A model generated the notes under the pieces. The model did no database searches and was not told the origin of the DNA. It was given only the letters and a program-made list of their open reading frames with translations. Positions 47,160 through 59,800 of a stretch of 64,000 nucleotides of DNA are shown one piece after another. The position numbers were made by a program, and so were the translations under genes. The stretch comes from Pagrus major (taxonomy: Eukaryota; Chordata; Actinopteri; Spariformes; Sparidae): assembly GCF_040436345.1 (NCBI RefSeq), contig NC_133230.1, forward strand, positions 26,450,051-26,514,050, in the 5' to 3' direction. Positions within the stretch are counted from its first letter, which is position 1. Every line of letters starts with the position of its first letter.

Positions 47160-47550
47160 GTTCTGATACTGATGCCACTCTAAGAAAATGCCTCCGATAC
47201 TGCCTAAAATGCTGGTATTGGTATCGGTGAGTACACAAGTGTATGCACCGATTTATTAACCCTGAAATGGAGCGTGCTACTTCCCAGCAGCATCACATGT
47301 GTTGTATTTTCCCCCAGGATGATGGAGTCATGCTCCATGGCATGCATTCTCTGTATTTGTTCATATTATCAAAAGGGTTCACTCTGAGCCAAGACAACAG
47401 TAATGATTGCAGTCATATCACATCCATACAGGATTAGTAGCACACAGCAGTAGAAAATATGTTCTGAACACACCGGTATCAGATCAGCACTCGGTATTGG
47501 CTGAGACGCAAAGTTCTGGTATCAGAATCGGTATCGGATGGGATAAAATG
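47160..47550. repeat. TATCGGTATCGG-type fish DNA repeat
   Basis: GATACTGATGCCACTCT, GGTATTGGTATCGGTGAG and, at the other end, GGTATCAGAATCGGTATCGG match a dispersed non-autonomous fish DNA repeat. Borders are approximate. Confidence 0.45.
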
Positions 47551-48593
47551 TTATAGGAACATCTGTGGAAATCAGTAACTATGTTTTCTTTGGGCACCTA
47601 TTCAAATGTAGACAAGTTTGTGTGTATAAGGTGTGAGAACATTATGATGAAGTATATGATGTCATTCACATGCTCTGTAATGTCTATTAAGCTGCTGCAG
47701 CTGTTTCTGGGTTGATACCATTTATTACACAGATTTGGTGCAAACTTCCACCTTTTCTGACCACTTGAGAAGAAATGAAATTGACCTAAATACCACATTA
47801 GGACACCAGGGGGCAGCCCCGGGTCCAGGCTCTCTCCAGTGAAATGGGGTGCTTGTATTTTATACCACTGTGTCTACTTGGTTGTTGTATTAACAGCTAG
47901 CTGCACATGGCCTGCAAACTTCTAGTTTGTTGGTGTGTGTTTATGATTATGTGATTATGTTGGCTTACTTATATGGCTGTGTGGCTGTATAAGTCATATA
48001 AGTGAGCCTGAACGCACCAGCAGAGTCTGGACGAGCGCTGCAGTCCAGACGTTTGGACACAGCCGGTCCATCTTCCACAGTCTGGAGACAAATATTGTCC
48101 CTTTTACTCCATTACATTTATTTGATATTATTTAGTTACTAGTTACTTTACAGATTCAGATTATGTTATTGTTTACAGGCTGTAGTACTCGAGATTCAGG
48201 TGATGTTCAGGTGAGGTCCGGTTAGCGGTTGCTAACAAGTGTCTAAATGAGACTACAGAGGTTGTCGGGGACATTAAACGTCCTCACAGCGAACACGGAG
48301 ACTCATCTACTCACTAGTCCGTCTTTACAGGCCCACTTTAGTTACAAACTATTCTAACTGTGACTTTACAACTTGTACATTGATCAGTTTATAGAAAACC
48401 TGTACAGTAATTGTGCAGTTAGATGCTTAATGGTGGTGAAGTTTAAGTCATGTGACCGTGATGTCGTCTGTTTGTAGCCTAGCATTAGCTTTTTACTGCT
48501 ACACATTTCATTTAATTCATTCATTAAATCCCTACAGCACTGTATTTAACCTTGTGTTCATGAAGAGCATTGTAGAGGCAGCGGCTGATTTAT

Positions 48594-48680
48594 CAACTAC
48601 ATCAGCTGATTTATCAATTACATCAGCTGATTCATCAACTACATCAGCTGATTTATCAGCTACATCAGCTGATTTATTGC
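48594..48680. repeat. 21-bp minisatellite, about 4 copies
   Basis: The unit GCTGATTTATCAACTACATC(A) is repeated with single-base variants. Being 21 bp long, it keeps a frame open on both strands (SADLSTT-like and its complement), but no gene context supports coding. Confidence 0.9.
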
Positions 48681-49200
48681 TGAGTGAACACTTGTTGCCG
48701 TCATTTAAACTCACAAAACCTCATTTTAAAATTCATGTGAGATCTCAATGTTTCCAAAATGACATCAATGTGAAGAAAACATAAAAAACATGAAGTCTTT
48801 GAATGTTTCCCTGTGTGGAGACCGGACGTACTGACAGATGCTGTGAGACAGAAAACTGACAACCTTTAAAGGAGCAGACTGTAGTTTTTATGTAGAAATG
48901 TTGGTGAGAAGAGAAACATCTTCAGTGACTGAAACAAACTAAAGAAACAAACTCTCTGTTTTCATGACAGAAGGTGCAGAGAAGCAACATTAGGAGCGAC
49001 GTGGTCTCGTTTCTTGGACCTCGTTAGTAACCAGGCAACAGCGTTTTGGACGAGCTGTAATGACACATTACACTGTGATGATCATAAGTTTAAATGTGTC
49101 CAGGACAGGCAGTGAAGAAGTTTATAATGAACACGAGCATCAGTTTGAATCAGTTTGTACAAAGAAGAGATCATCACTAAAGATTCATTTTGACATTTAC

Positions 49201-50255
49201 AGATGTTTCATAACATAATAAATGCTAACAAGAGCATTTCATGGCTTCCACAGAAATGTAGTGATGGATACAGTTTGTGTTCAAATCAGGAGCTGAATGC
49301 TTTTTTCTTTGTGATTTGCCTCTTTACTATGACAGCCATCAGCTGATTCAAGTCTCTCACCAAAGTTCATTCAAATGACAGCTGAGGCTTCATTTCATTA
49401 ATGACTTGACATGAAAATGCAAAACAACATTTACTTTTTTCCATTCAAGCTTTTCTCTTCCCCATTTTGAGTTTCATGTTTGATGTTGATGTGATGTCCT
49501 TCGTCTTATTTCATCAGCAGTTTTCATTTCATCTTTAGTTTCAGCTTTCACTTCCAGCATTTCCATTTTAAATTTCCCTTTTCTCATGTCCTCACTTCAC
49601 ATTTTCACATCATCATTTACATTTTAAATTTCCAGTTTTAAAGTTGAGTTCAGGCCTAATTCTTCCTAGTAGGGCAGTGAAATGATCTTTTTCATTTTCT
49701 ATTTGAATTATGAGCCAAAATATCTTCCGTCCAGAGGACAGTGTGACTCTGAAACTGCACCATGTTTAGATGGAAACCATCAGCGGACTAATGCTTCCTC
49801 TTCTTCATGAACCATGTATGTAGCCTGTAGTTGACTCTGTAACACAGCTGAGGTGGATGAGGAAACGAGATGAACTACGAGCTCAGCAGTCTGTGCATTT
49901 CTGCTCCTGATGTGTGTGATGAACTCTCACTAGGTGTTTGTAAAGACGGCTCGTGTTTCCACTCGTACGTGCAGAAGACTTGTTGCACTTGTGGCTCCGA
50001 GCATCATCCACAGCGACTCCAGTGGAGTTTAACCAGACTGTGGAGCTCAGTGTCATCAGAGCAGGTCTGAATGAATCATCAGTGTCAGTCCTGTACAAAA
50101 CAGTTCAAAATGAGCTCCACCTCAACAACTCCAACAGGAACATCATGTTTTCACATTAATGACTGAGTCACAATCATCTAATGAACTGATGACAGTAACC
50201 TGAAGGTTCCTGTAACTGTCAACAGTTGAGTCTGTTCAGGAGGAGACTCTCCGTC
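49201..50255. repeat. Segmental duplication of gene B 3' flank
   Basis: From ATGTTTCATAACATAATAAA at about 49203, the sequence matches 26041 onward nearly base for base through the BED relic and into the SPRY exon. Left of the join the two loci are unrelated. This defines one duplication boundary. Confidence 0.85.
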
Positions 50256-50816
50256 CTACAGACGACACAGAGACACTGAGGAACCAGACCAGGGATCAGA
50301 CCAGAGTCCAAACCCAGGATAAAGAGGTTCAGTGAAGGTGGTGTTGAAGGTGTGGAGGTGGATCAGTGTGTCCAGAGGAGACTCTGTAGAAGGACAGAGT
50401 GCCAGCAGGACAGTCCACATACACTGCTACTCTACCAGAGAAGGGGGAGAAGAGGACAGAGAAGAAGGAGCCGGAGGTGATGGATGTTGATCTGTTATTG
50501 TGTCTGACAGAGTAATGATCAGAGCAGTCCAGACTCCACGACTGATCATTGGCTCCAAACTCACAGTCCTCTGTGTCTCCTCTCCTGCTGATTCCTCTGT
50601 AACTCACTGATATAGAAACTCTTCCTCTCCACTCGACCTCCCAGTAACAGCGACCAGTCAGACCAGTTCTACACAGCAGCTGAGGACAGTCAAACCTCTC
50701 TGGATGATCAGGATACGACTGATTCATGAACACATATGACGTCATCTTCCTGTTGTTGTCAGACAGTTCGATGTCTCTGCTGACTGTGTTTGTGTCGACT
50801 GTGAGCTCACAGGAAT
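50256..50816 (-). pseudogene. Gene C exon j: PRY-SPRY exon with frameshift
   Basis: The acceptor and first three quarters match gene B exon j ([39 protein letters not shown]). One extra base at about 50372 (coding TCTGGACAC against TCTGACAC in B) shifts the frame after FYRVSS. The shifted frame adds 14 residues and stops at 50329. The last 38 or so residues, including the EPLYPGFG strand, are lost, though their codons persist to the ancestral stop at 50256-50258. Confidence 0.88.
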
Positions 50817-53800
50817 CTGATGGAGAGAAAAAGACACAACACAGCTGCAGTTATTAATCTGTCATCAGTCTGATGATGACATCACACATCTGAACCAGTG
50901 ATGTCAGTCTGATGATGACATCACACATCTGAACCAGTGATGTCACAGTCTGATGATGACATCACAGCTGTGAATGAGTGATGTCATCAGTGTGAAGCTG
51001 CTTTGTTTTCATGAATCAAAGTAAAAACACACTCACACTTCCTCAGACCTGGTGTCAACCATCGGACTCCAGCAGGCTCCACCCTGAAAGGAGGAGGAGG
51101 AGGAGGAGGAGGAGTAGGAGGTGGAGGAGGAGGTGTAGGAGGAGGAGGAGGAGGAGGAGGAGGAGGAGGAGGGAAGAGGAGGATGAGGAGGAGGTGTACG
51201 AGGAGGAAGAGGAGGAGGAGGAATAGGAAGAGGAGGAGGGGGAGGAAGAGGAGGAGGGGGGAGGAGCAAGAGGGGGAGGGGGAGGAGGAGGAAGAGGAGG
51301 AGGGGGAGGAGCAAGAGGAGGAGAGGAGGAGCAAGAGGAGGAAGAGGAGGAGAAGGAGGTGTAGGAGGAGGAAGAGGAGGAAAAGGAGGAGGAGGAAGAG
51401 GAGGGGAGGAGGAGGAGGAGGGGGACGAGGAGCAGGAGGAGGAAGAGGAGGAGAAGGAAGAGGAGGAGGAGGAGGAGAGGAGGGGGAGGGGGAGGAGAGG
51501 GACGAGGAGCAAGAGAAGCAAGAGGAGGAAGAGGAGGAGGAGGAGAGGAGGGGGAGGGGGAGGAGGGGGACGAGGAGCAAGAGAAGCAAGAGGATGAAGA
51601 GGTGGAGGGGGAGGAGCAAGAGGAGGAAGAGGAGGAGAAGGAGGAGGAGGAGGAAGAGGAGGGGGAAGAGGAGGAGGGGGAGGAGGAGGGGAGGAGGAGC
51701 AAGAGCAAGAGGAGCAAGAGGAACAAGAGGAGGTGGAGGAGGAGGAGGAGGAGAGGGACGAGGAGCAAGAGAAGCAAGAGGAGGAAGAGGAGGAGGCGGA
51801 AGAGGAGGGGGAGGAAGAGGAGGGGGAAGAGGAGGAGGGTGGAGGAGCAAGAGGGGGAGGGGGAGGAGGAGGAGGAGGAGGAAGAGGAGGAGGGGGAGGA
51901 GGAAGAGGAGGAAGAGGAGGAGAAGGAGGAGGAGGAGGTGTAGGAGGAGGAGGAGGAGGAGGAAGAGGAGGAGAAGGAGGAGGAGGAAGAGGAGGGGAGG
52001 AGGAGGAGGAGGGGGACGAGGAGCAGGAAGAGGAAGAGGAGGAGAAGGAAGAGGAGGAGGAGGAGGAGGAGAGGAGGGGGAGGTGGAGGAGAGGGACGAG
52101 GAGCAAGAGAAGCAAGAGGAGGAAGAGGAGGAGGAGGAGAGGAGGGGGAGGGGGGGGACGAGGAGCAAGAGAAGCAAGAGGATGAAGAGGAGGAGGAGGA
52201 GTAGGAGGACGAGGAGCAAGAGCAAGAGGAGGAGAGGGAGGAGCAAGAGGAGGAAGAGGAGGAGGGGGGAGGAGCAAGAGGAGGAAGAGGAGGAGAAGAG
52301 GAGGAGGGTAGGAGGAGGGGAGGAGGAGGAGGAGGAGGAAGAGGAGGGGGACGAGGAGCAAGAGGAGCAAGAGCAAGAGGAGGTGGAGGAGGAGGAAGAG
52401 GAGGGGGAAGAGGAGGAGGGTGGAGGAGCAAGAGGGGGAGGGGGAGGAGGAGGAGGAGGAGGAAGAGGAGGGGGAAGAGGAGGAGGGGGAGGAGCAAGAG
52501 GAGGAGAGGGAGGAGCAAGAGGAGGAAGAGGAGGAGAAGGAGGAGGAGGAGGTGTAGGAGGAGGAGGAGGAGGAGGAAGAGGAGCAGAAGGAGGAGAAGG
52601 AGGAGGAGGAGGAGGAGGGGGACGAGGAGCAGGAGGAGGAAGAGGAGGAGAAGGAAGAGGAGGAGGAGGAGAGGAGGGGGAGGTGGAGGAGGGGGACGAG
52701 GAGCAAGAGAAGCAAGAGGATGAAGAGGAGGAGGAGGAGTAGGAGGACGAGGAGCAAGAGCAAGAGGGGGAGGAGCAAGAGGAGGAGAGGGATGAGGAGG
52801 AGGAAGAGGAAGGGGAAAGAGGAGGAGGGGGGAGGAGCAAGAGGAGGAAGAGGAGGGGGACGAGGAGGAAGAGGAGGAGAAGGAGGAGGAAGAGGACGAG
52901 GAGGAGGAGGAGCAAGGGGAGGAGCAAGAGCAGGAGGAGGAAGAGGAGGAGGAGGGGGACGAGGAGCAAGAGGAGCAAGAGGAGGAGGATGAAGAGGAGG
53001 AGGAGGAAGAAGAGGAGGTGGACGAGGAGCAAGAGCAAGAGGAGGAGGAGGAAGAGGAGGATGAGGAGGAAGAGGAGGACGAGGAGGAAGAGGTGAAGGA
53101 GGAGGACAAGGAGCAAGAGGAGGAGGAGGACGAGGAGCAAGAGGAGCAAGAGGAGGAGGAGGATGAGGAGGAGGAGGGGGACGAGGAGCAAGAGGAGCAA
53201 GAGGAGGAGGAGGAAGAGGAGGAGGACGAGGAGCAAGAACAAGAGGAGGAGGAGGAGGAGGGTGACGAGGAGGAAGAGGAGGAGGAGGAGGAGGAGGAAG
53301 AGGAGGATGAGGAGGAGGAGGGGGACGAGGAGCAAGAGGAGGAGGATGAAGAGGAGGAGGACGAGGAGCAAGAGCAAGAGGAGGAGGAGAAGGAGGAGGA
53401 AGAGGAGGAGGACAAGGAGGAGGAGGAGCAAGGGGAGGGGGACGAGGAGGAGGACGAGGAGCAAGAGGAGGAGGAGGACGAGGAGCAAGAGGAGGAAGAG
53501 GAAGAGGAGGAGGAGGAGGGGGACGAGGAGCAAGAGGAGGAGGAGGAGGAGGAGGAGGAGGGTGACGAGGAGGAAGAGGAGGAGGAGGAGGAGGAGGATG
53601 AGGAGGAGGAGGGGGACGAGGAGCAAGAGGAGGAGGATGAAGAGGAGGAGGACGAGGAGCAAGAGCAAGAGGAGGAGGAGAAGGAGGAGGAAGAGGAGGA
53701 GGACAAGGAGGGGGAGGAGCAAGAGGAGCAAGAGCAGGAGGAGGAAGAGGAGGAGGAGGAGGAGGAAGAGGATGAGGAGGGGGACGAGGAGCAAGAGGAG

Positions 53801-56800
53801 CAAGACGAGGAAGAGGAGGAGGAGGACGAGGAGGAGGAGGAGGGGGACGAGGATGAGGAGGAGGTGTAGGAGGAGGAAGAGGAGGAGGATGAGGAGGAGG
53901 AGGGGGAGGAGGAGGGGGAGGAGGAGGAGGAGGGGGTGTAGGAGGAGGAAGAGGAGGAGGAGGATGAGGAGGAGGAGGGGGAGGAGGAGGGGGAGGAGGA
54001 GGGGGAGGTCAGAGCAGCATGGACACACATTATTATATTCATTCTGACTTATATCTGTAGATTTCATGAGCTCCAGATTCATACTTTCTTCTCAGGTTTT
54101 CAAAACTCTCCAGCCTCCCTTCCTTCACCAGAACACACCAAGCTGTTATTCCTTTTTAACCATTGCTTAAATCCTTGATCAGACTTCACAGGCAGGACAT
54201 TTCTATCGTCTGCTGCCCATTTTAATATATTCACATCTTTCTGTATCTTAGATATTTACAATACTTTAAACCACAGGTCTAACGTGTGTACTGTTATTGG
54301 ATCCATATTCATTTTGACTTCCTTGTGTAGTTTATTGTCTCCGATCATGTTTTGAATTGGGATTTGGTTCACTTCTCTTTCTATATCTTTCCATGTTGCT
54401 GTGAATTCTGACTTACACCAACAGTACACAGGTCTCAGCTGAGCAGCATAATAGTATTCCCTTCATTTTGGGAGGCTCGTACCACCTCTCTCTCTCTTTG
54501 GGGAGCTGAAGAGCTCTGGACCTGACTCGAGGTCTATTTCACGTCCAAGTTGTTATAATTTGCTGTGCACAGGTCAGAGATGCTTTCAGTGATCTTCACA
54601 CACAAACAATGAATTGACTTTAGATTCCAGTTAAGGTCGTATGACTCTCTGATCACTTTTGTTGGAGTATAGTTGAGTGATAAAATCTGGGTTTTGGAAA
54701 CATTTATCTTATACCCTGACAGATCGCCATATGTTTCTAGAAGCTTCATCAAATTAGGGAGCGTTGTATTTGGTTGTCCGAGGAAAGTAATTATGTCATC
54801 AGCGAAAAGCCCAATTTTATGTTCTCCTCCTCCAGTTGTGACCCTTTAAGTTCTTGGTTTTCTCGTACTGCTCGAGCTAAGGGCTCAATAAAAATCACAA
54901 ACAAGGTCGGTGACAAACAGCCTCCCTGTCTGGTCGATCTCTGCAGATATATCTTCTCAGTCAGATCTCCATTCATTTGAATTCTAGCAGAAGGTTTTGG
55001 GTAGAGTGTTTTAATCAGTTGTATTGATTTATTATTGAATCTGAATCGTGCTAATATCTGATAAAGAAACTTCCAGTGAACACAATCGAATGCCTTTTCA
55101 GCGTCAATGCTAACAACACAGTACTTTGTTTTTCTCTTTGTCTTTGCTAATTATGTGTAAAGTTGGTCTGATGCTGTCTTGGGTTTGACGGCCTGATATG
55201 AATCCTGTTTGATCTTCATCTATTAATTCTGCTATGAAGGTGTTTATTCTTTCAGAGATAATTGACGTATATAGTTTATAATCTTTATTTAGTATTGAGA
55301 TCGGTCTGTAGCTTTCACATCTGTCCCTCTCCTTTCCTGGTTTTGGGATGATTGAAATGATTGCTTCTGCCCACGTTGGTGGTATTTTGCTTTCTTTGAG
55401 GGTCCAGTTAAAAGAGGTCTGGAGGGCTGGTAACAGTTCCTCCTTATAAATCTTATACCATCCTGCAGGGTAGCCATCGCTCCCTGGAGATGTATTGAAT
55501 TTATTGCTTGGATAATGTCTTCCCTTGTAATGTCTGCTGTGAGTCTTTCATTTTGGTAAGTGCCAATCGACGGAAGATCTAGTTGATTTAAGAAGGTCCT
55601 CATTTCTTCTTCATTTGCAGCAGTTGGTTGTGTATATAGATTTTCACAGAACCTCTGGAATACTCTTTCTATATCTTCTGGTTCATGTATCGTCTCGTTG
55701 GTGTTTGGGTCCTTAATTTTATGTTTGCTATTTATTGCTTGCTGTTTTCGTATTCGTTTTGCTAGGAGTTTTGTTGCTCTGGGACCAGTTTCATAATAAT
55801 TTGGCTTCAAAAATATGATCTTCTTTCCATATTCATCCAACAATATCTCATTTATCTTCGTTTTAGTATCCTTAATTTGTTTATATATTTTTGGGTCGTT
55901 TGTTTTATGATAATGTTGCTCTAATTCTCTCAATCTTATAGAGTGGTTCTGGTACGCTTCTCTTCTAAGTCTTTTTATTAAAGTGGTTTTAGCTATTAAC
56001 TTTCCCCGGACAACCACTTTTATGGCATCCCAAACAATATACGGGTCGACTTCTCTATTGTCCTCCATATAATGCCTAATTTCCTTTTTTGATTCTTCCA
56101 CCAACCCTTTATTATTCAGTATTCCTACATTAAGTCTCCAGATTGTTTGTCTTTTTCTGGCATTTAGATGTATTTTTAAAAACAGGCTGTTATGATCTGA
56201 TATATCTGCCCCTCCAATTTTACACTCGGACACTCTGTACCTATCACCTATATTTAGATAGAAGTAATCAGTTCTTGGGTGTACACTGTGTGTTGCCGAA
56301 TAATGTGTGAAATCTTTTTCAAGGTTGAGATTCCTGTGGTGGCAATCTAACCACAAAACTGCCACTTGAGGGAATCTGAAGTCGTTTCCACTGTGTCGTT
56401 GTGCAAAAGATGAGCTCTGCCATGACGTATGCGTTTTTCCATTTATTTTATGCAGAGAAAAAATATTTACAGAAAACCAGCTGTGTTGAATGACTGAACT
56501 GAAACCAACATGTAAATATGAAAGAAAACCGAAAAGACTAACGTTATGATATAACAGAAAACATCTCGGATGAACACACACACAAACGAACGGTTGAAAA
56601 ACTGTGTGGCTTCCCCTCCACCTGTTCACCGGTGACTCCCCTATACAGACTACGTTACCACCGTGATTCCCTGTCTATGCCCCCTGGTGCGCAGGTCGAC
56701 AAGCTACACTGCTATTTACATGACTCACCAAAGACATACACAACATAACATATTCACACATCAAAATTGGCGACAACAATTCCTCCAGATGTCCATCGTT

Positions 56801-59800
56801 CCCATTTCTTCTAAGGATAGCTTTACTCATTCTGACGTGTGTTTTTCATTTCCTTTTAAACTGGTTGTATAGACAGTGGTTCATGACTATGTTGAAGTCC
56901 CCCCACAAATTAAAATACCTTCTGGTTCTGTTGCTGTAACATTAAATAAGGATTTGAAGAAGTGCTTGTTGCTTTCTGGAGGTGCATATACATTTATCAA
57001 TGTGACAGGTTCAGTCTCTAGTTTTCCCCTGACTAGTACACATCTTCCCTCTTTATCCTTCATTTCCTTTTCACTAACAAATGTAGTTGGATTTGGAATT
57101 AGTATCATAACTCCTCTTTTACGTCCTTGTTAATATGAACTGTAATATGAATTTTTAAATTGTACGTGTTCTGTTTGGGACCGGTGGGTTTCCTGTAACA
57201 CTATGACATGCTGTTTTTCTTTTTTCAATTTTGTTCGGACCATTTCTCTCTTCTTAGGTGTATTTGGACCATTTACATTTTAGGACATTATCTTTAGATC
57301 GTTACTTACCATTTTGCTTCCATAATGTGTGTGCATCTTTTCCCAAGCAGCTGAACATAAACATGAACAAAAACAAAATTAAGAACACTGAACTATGTGG
57401 GACTTCCATATGGGGGTTATTCTTCTCTTCTCCACCAAGTCCCTGTTGGTGGGTGGATGGGAAATCCTCTTCTGTGAGGGCCCATCCATAGACCCAGAGC
57501 TGTGTCCGTATAACGGCATCAACCCCAGTCTGGACCTGTCCAACCTTGTTGGTGTTTTATATATGTTGAATTCAAATAAATGAAGCCGTCCGTATTATCT
57601 TGCAGCGCTGTTAGTTCTTTCACTATCGGGGCGTCAGTTATTGGGTCTCCTCTGATATCCTTGCAACTTTTCCTTTGCCCGCTGTGCTGCCGCATCCTGC
57701 CTGGACAACCGCGTCCTGCTGGTTGCCATCCCCACTCCCGGGTCCACTCCTCCACAAGCCCCAAGTCTTCACTTGTGCTGAGTCAATCCCCTTGCTTTCA
57801 TGTCCTCCACTGCGTCCCGCACGTTGTTGTGGCTCTTCACGCCTCTCCTTCGGTGTCTTCTTAATATTTTCGTACATATATCTCTACCAATGCTAGCAAG
57901 TCCCGCTCTCAGCGTTTCTGCCTGATCCAGCTAAAAGCTAAGCATCTGACCCGTCCGCCATCTTGCAGGAAGCCCGAGGGGCAGTTCTCTTTGCCTCAGG
58001 TGTTAACAGGAAGGTAGAGAGGCTGACAGTTACTGTCCAGTCAAACATCAAAGGGTCACTGCTTTGGTGAAGACATGATCAACACCTGTCATGAAGTGTG
58101 TAACAGCTGCTCTGTTGTTAGCTGACAATATATAAGTCAGGACAGTGTGAAGACTGCAGAGACACTGTGGCTCTTCTCTCTGTGCTGCAGGTATTAAAGA
58201 GACAATTTCCCTCACAACACACACACCTCGTTATGTCTTTTGATAGAGCTAGGCTAGCAGTTTCCCCCTGCTTCCAGTCTTTGTGCTAAGCTAGGCTAAC
58301 CATGTCCTGGACTTCTCTCTGTACAGAGATGAAGCTGCTTCTATCCTGGTGAAGAGGACAAAAAGGGATTTTTCTCAAAATGACAGACAGCTCCTTTAAC
58401 ATGCAGAGATCTGTTCAAACTCAGTTATTACCAAGAAACAATGATCATGTTTGTTCCTGGAGATGTTCTCCTCCTACACAAGTATCTGCTCTTCATGTTG
58501 AACCAGTGCTCATGTTCTGATAAAAGGAAAAAGGTTTCTCATATGTGTCACTGTTCATATCACACTTATACTCATCAGACTCTTCCTCCTCCATCACACT
58601 GACTCTTCATACCTGAGAGTGTCCAGTCTCCAGTCTGGATCCTTCAGTCCAGCCGACAGCAGTTTCTCTCCCGAGTCTCCTGGATGATTGTAGCTCAGGT
58701 CCAGCTCTCTCAGATGGGAGGGGTTGGAGCTCAGAGCTGAGGCCAGAGAAGCACAGCCTTCCTCTGTGATCAGACAGCCTGACAGCCTGCAGACACACAG
58801 AACAACACACATGGCAGATCATCTGAGGAGACTGATGAGTCAGATACAAGAACAGACCATCTCCAAATAAATTAACACTTCTCCTCATTAACTAATCATC
58901 AGTAAACAGAGTCCAGCTGAAGCTGATGTGATGTCATCAGTTCTGCAGATCTTTGCTTATAAACCAAAGTATTGAACACATTAACATGTTGACCTGATGA
59001 TGGCGCTAGATGAAAAGTCAGAGGATCAGCAGAGTTATTACAGTTCATCCTGAGGGGAACATGAACGTCTGAACCACATTTAATGCCAACAGGTGCTCAT
59101 GTGGACGAGAGAGAGGAAGCATACAACATGATAAAATGTTCAGTGTTCAGTGTTTCTCCACTATTCTGTGTAACAGACAACCAGAGTGACAGCTATGACC
59201 CAGTCTAATGTGGGTTGAATGAGCATCGATGGCAGCATTTCCTACGAGGTGTCGTACAGCTTCGTACAGTTTTTACAATTATGTCAATTCCTCTTGACAA
59301 ATTAAATGAGCAGACACATTACTACAGGTTAGCTGGCTCTCTACTTATATAAATCAGATTTTAAATGGTCATCAGTTGAATGGGTTAATGAATCCTGACC
59401 TGAGACTCTCCAGTGTACAGTCAGGACTCTTCAAACCAACAGACAGCAGCTTCACTCCTGAATCCTTCAGGTTGTTGTTGCTCAGGTCCAGCTCTCTCAG
59501 ACTGGAGGATTGAGAGCTGAGAACTGAGGACAGAGCTTGACAGCTTCTCTCTGACAGGTTACAGCCACTCAGCCTGGAGAGACAACAGCAAGGAAACAAA
59601 TAATACATTTTCATTCGTATCTCCTGCTAAAAAACAGCAGATAGTATTTATTCATCAATAACTTCTACTTACAGAGCTTTCTTGGAGGCTTTGACCACTG
59701 GCAGCAGCCTCAGAAGAGCCTCCTCTGAAGCAGAGAATTTCTTCAGGTCAAACACGTCCAGATCTTCTTCTGATGACAGTAAGATGAAGACCAGAGCTGA

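Larger units (their letters stand above)
44274..49200. other. B/C intergenic region
   Basis: About 4.9 kb with no confident gene. It contains fragments of the fish AAGTA-type MITE at about 44315-44425, 44690-44770 and 48095-48175, a TATCGGTATCGG-type DNA repeat at about 47160-47550, and a 21-bp minisatellite at 48594-48680. Exon-like minus-strand frames at 46200-46850 have acidic or basic composition but no domain that I can name. Confidence 0.5.

Noticed and set aside
48452..48784. Possible small gene with ADLSTTS repeats
   Set aside because: Its openness is explained by a 21-bp minisatellite. No splice sites, homolog or start context support coding.
50987..54082. Minus-strand frames of about 1000 codons of Leu, Pro or Ser
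   Set aside because: Same artefact in the right array. The frame crosses exon i only because no stop occurs in CTC/TCC repeats.
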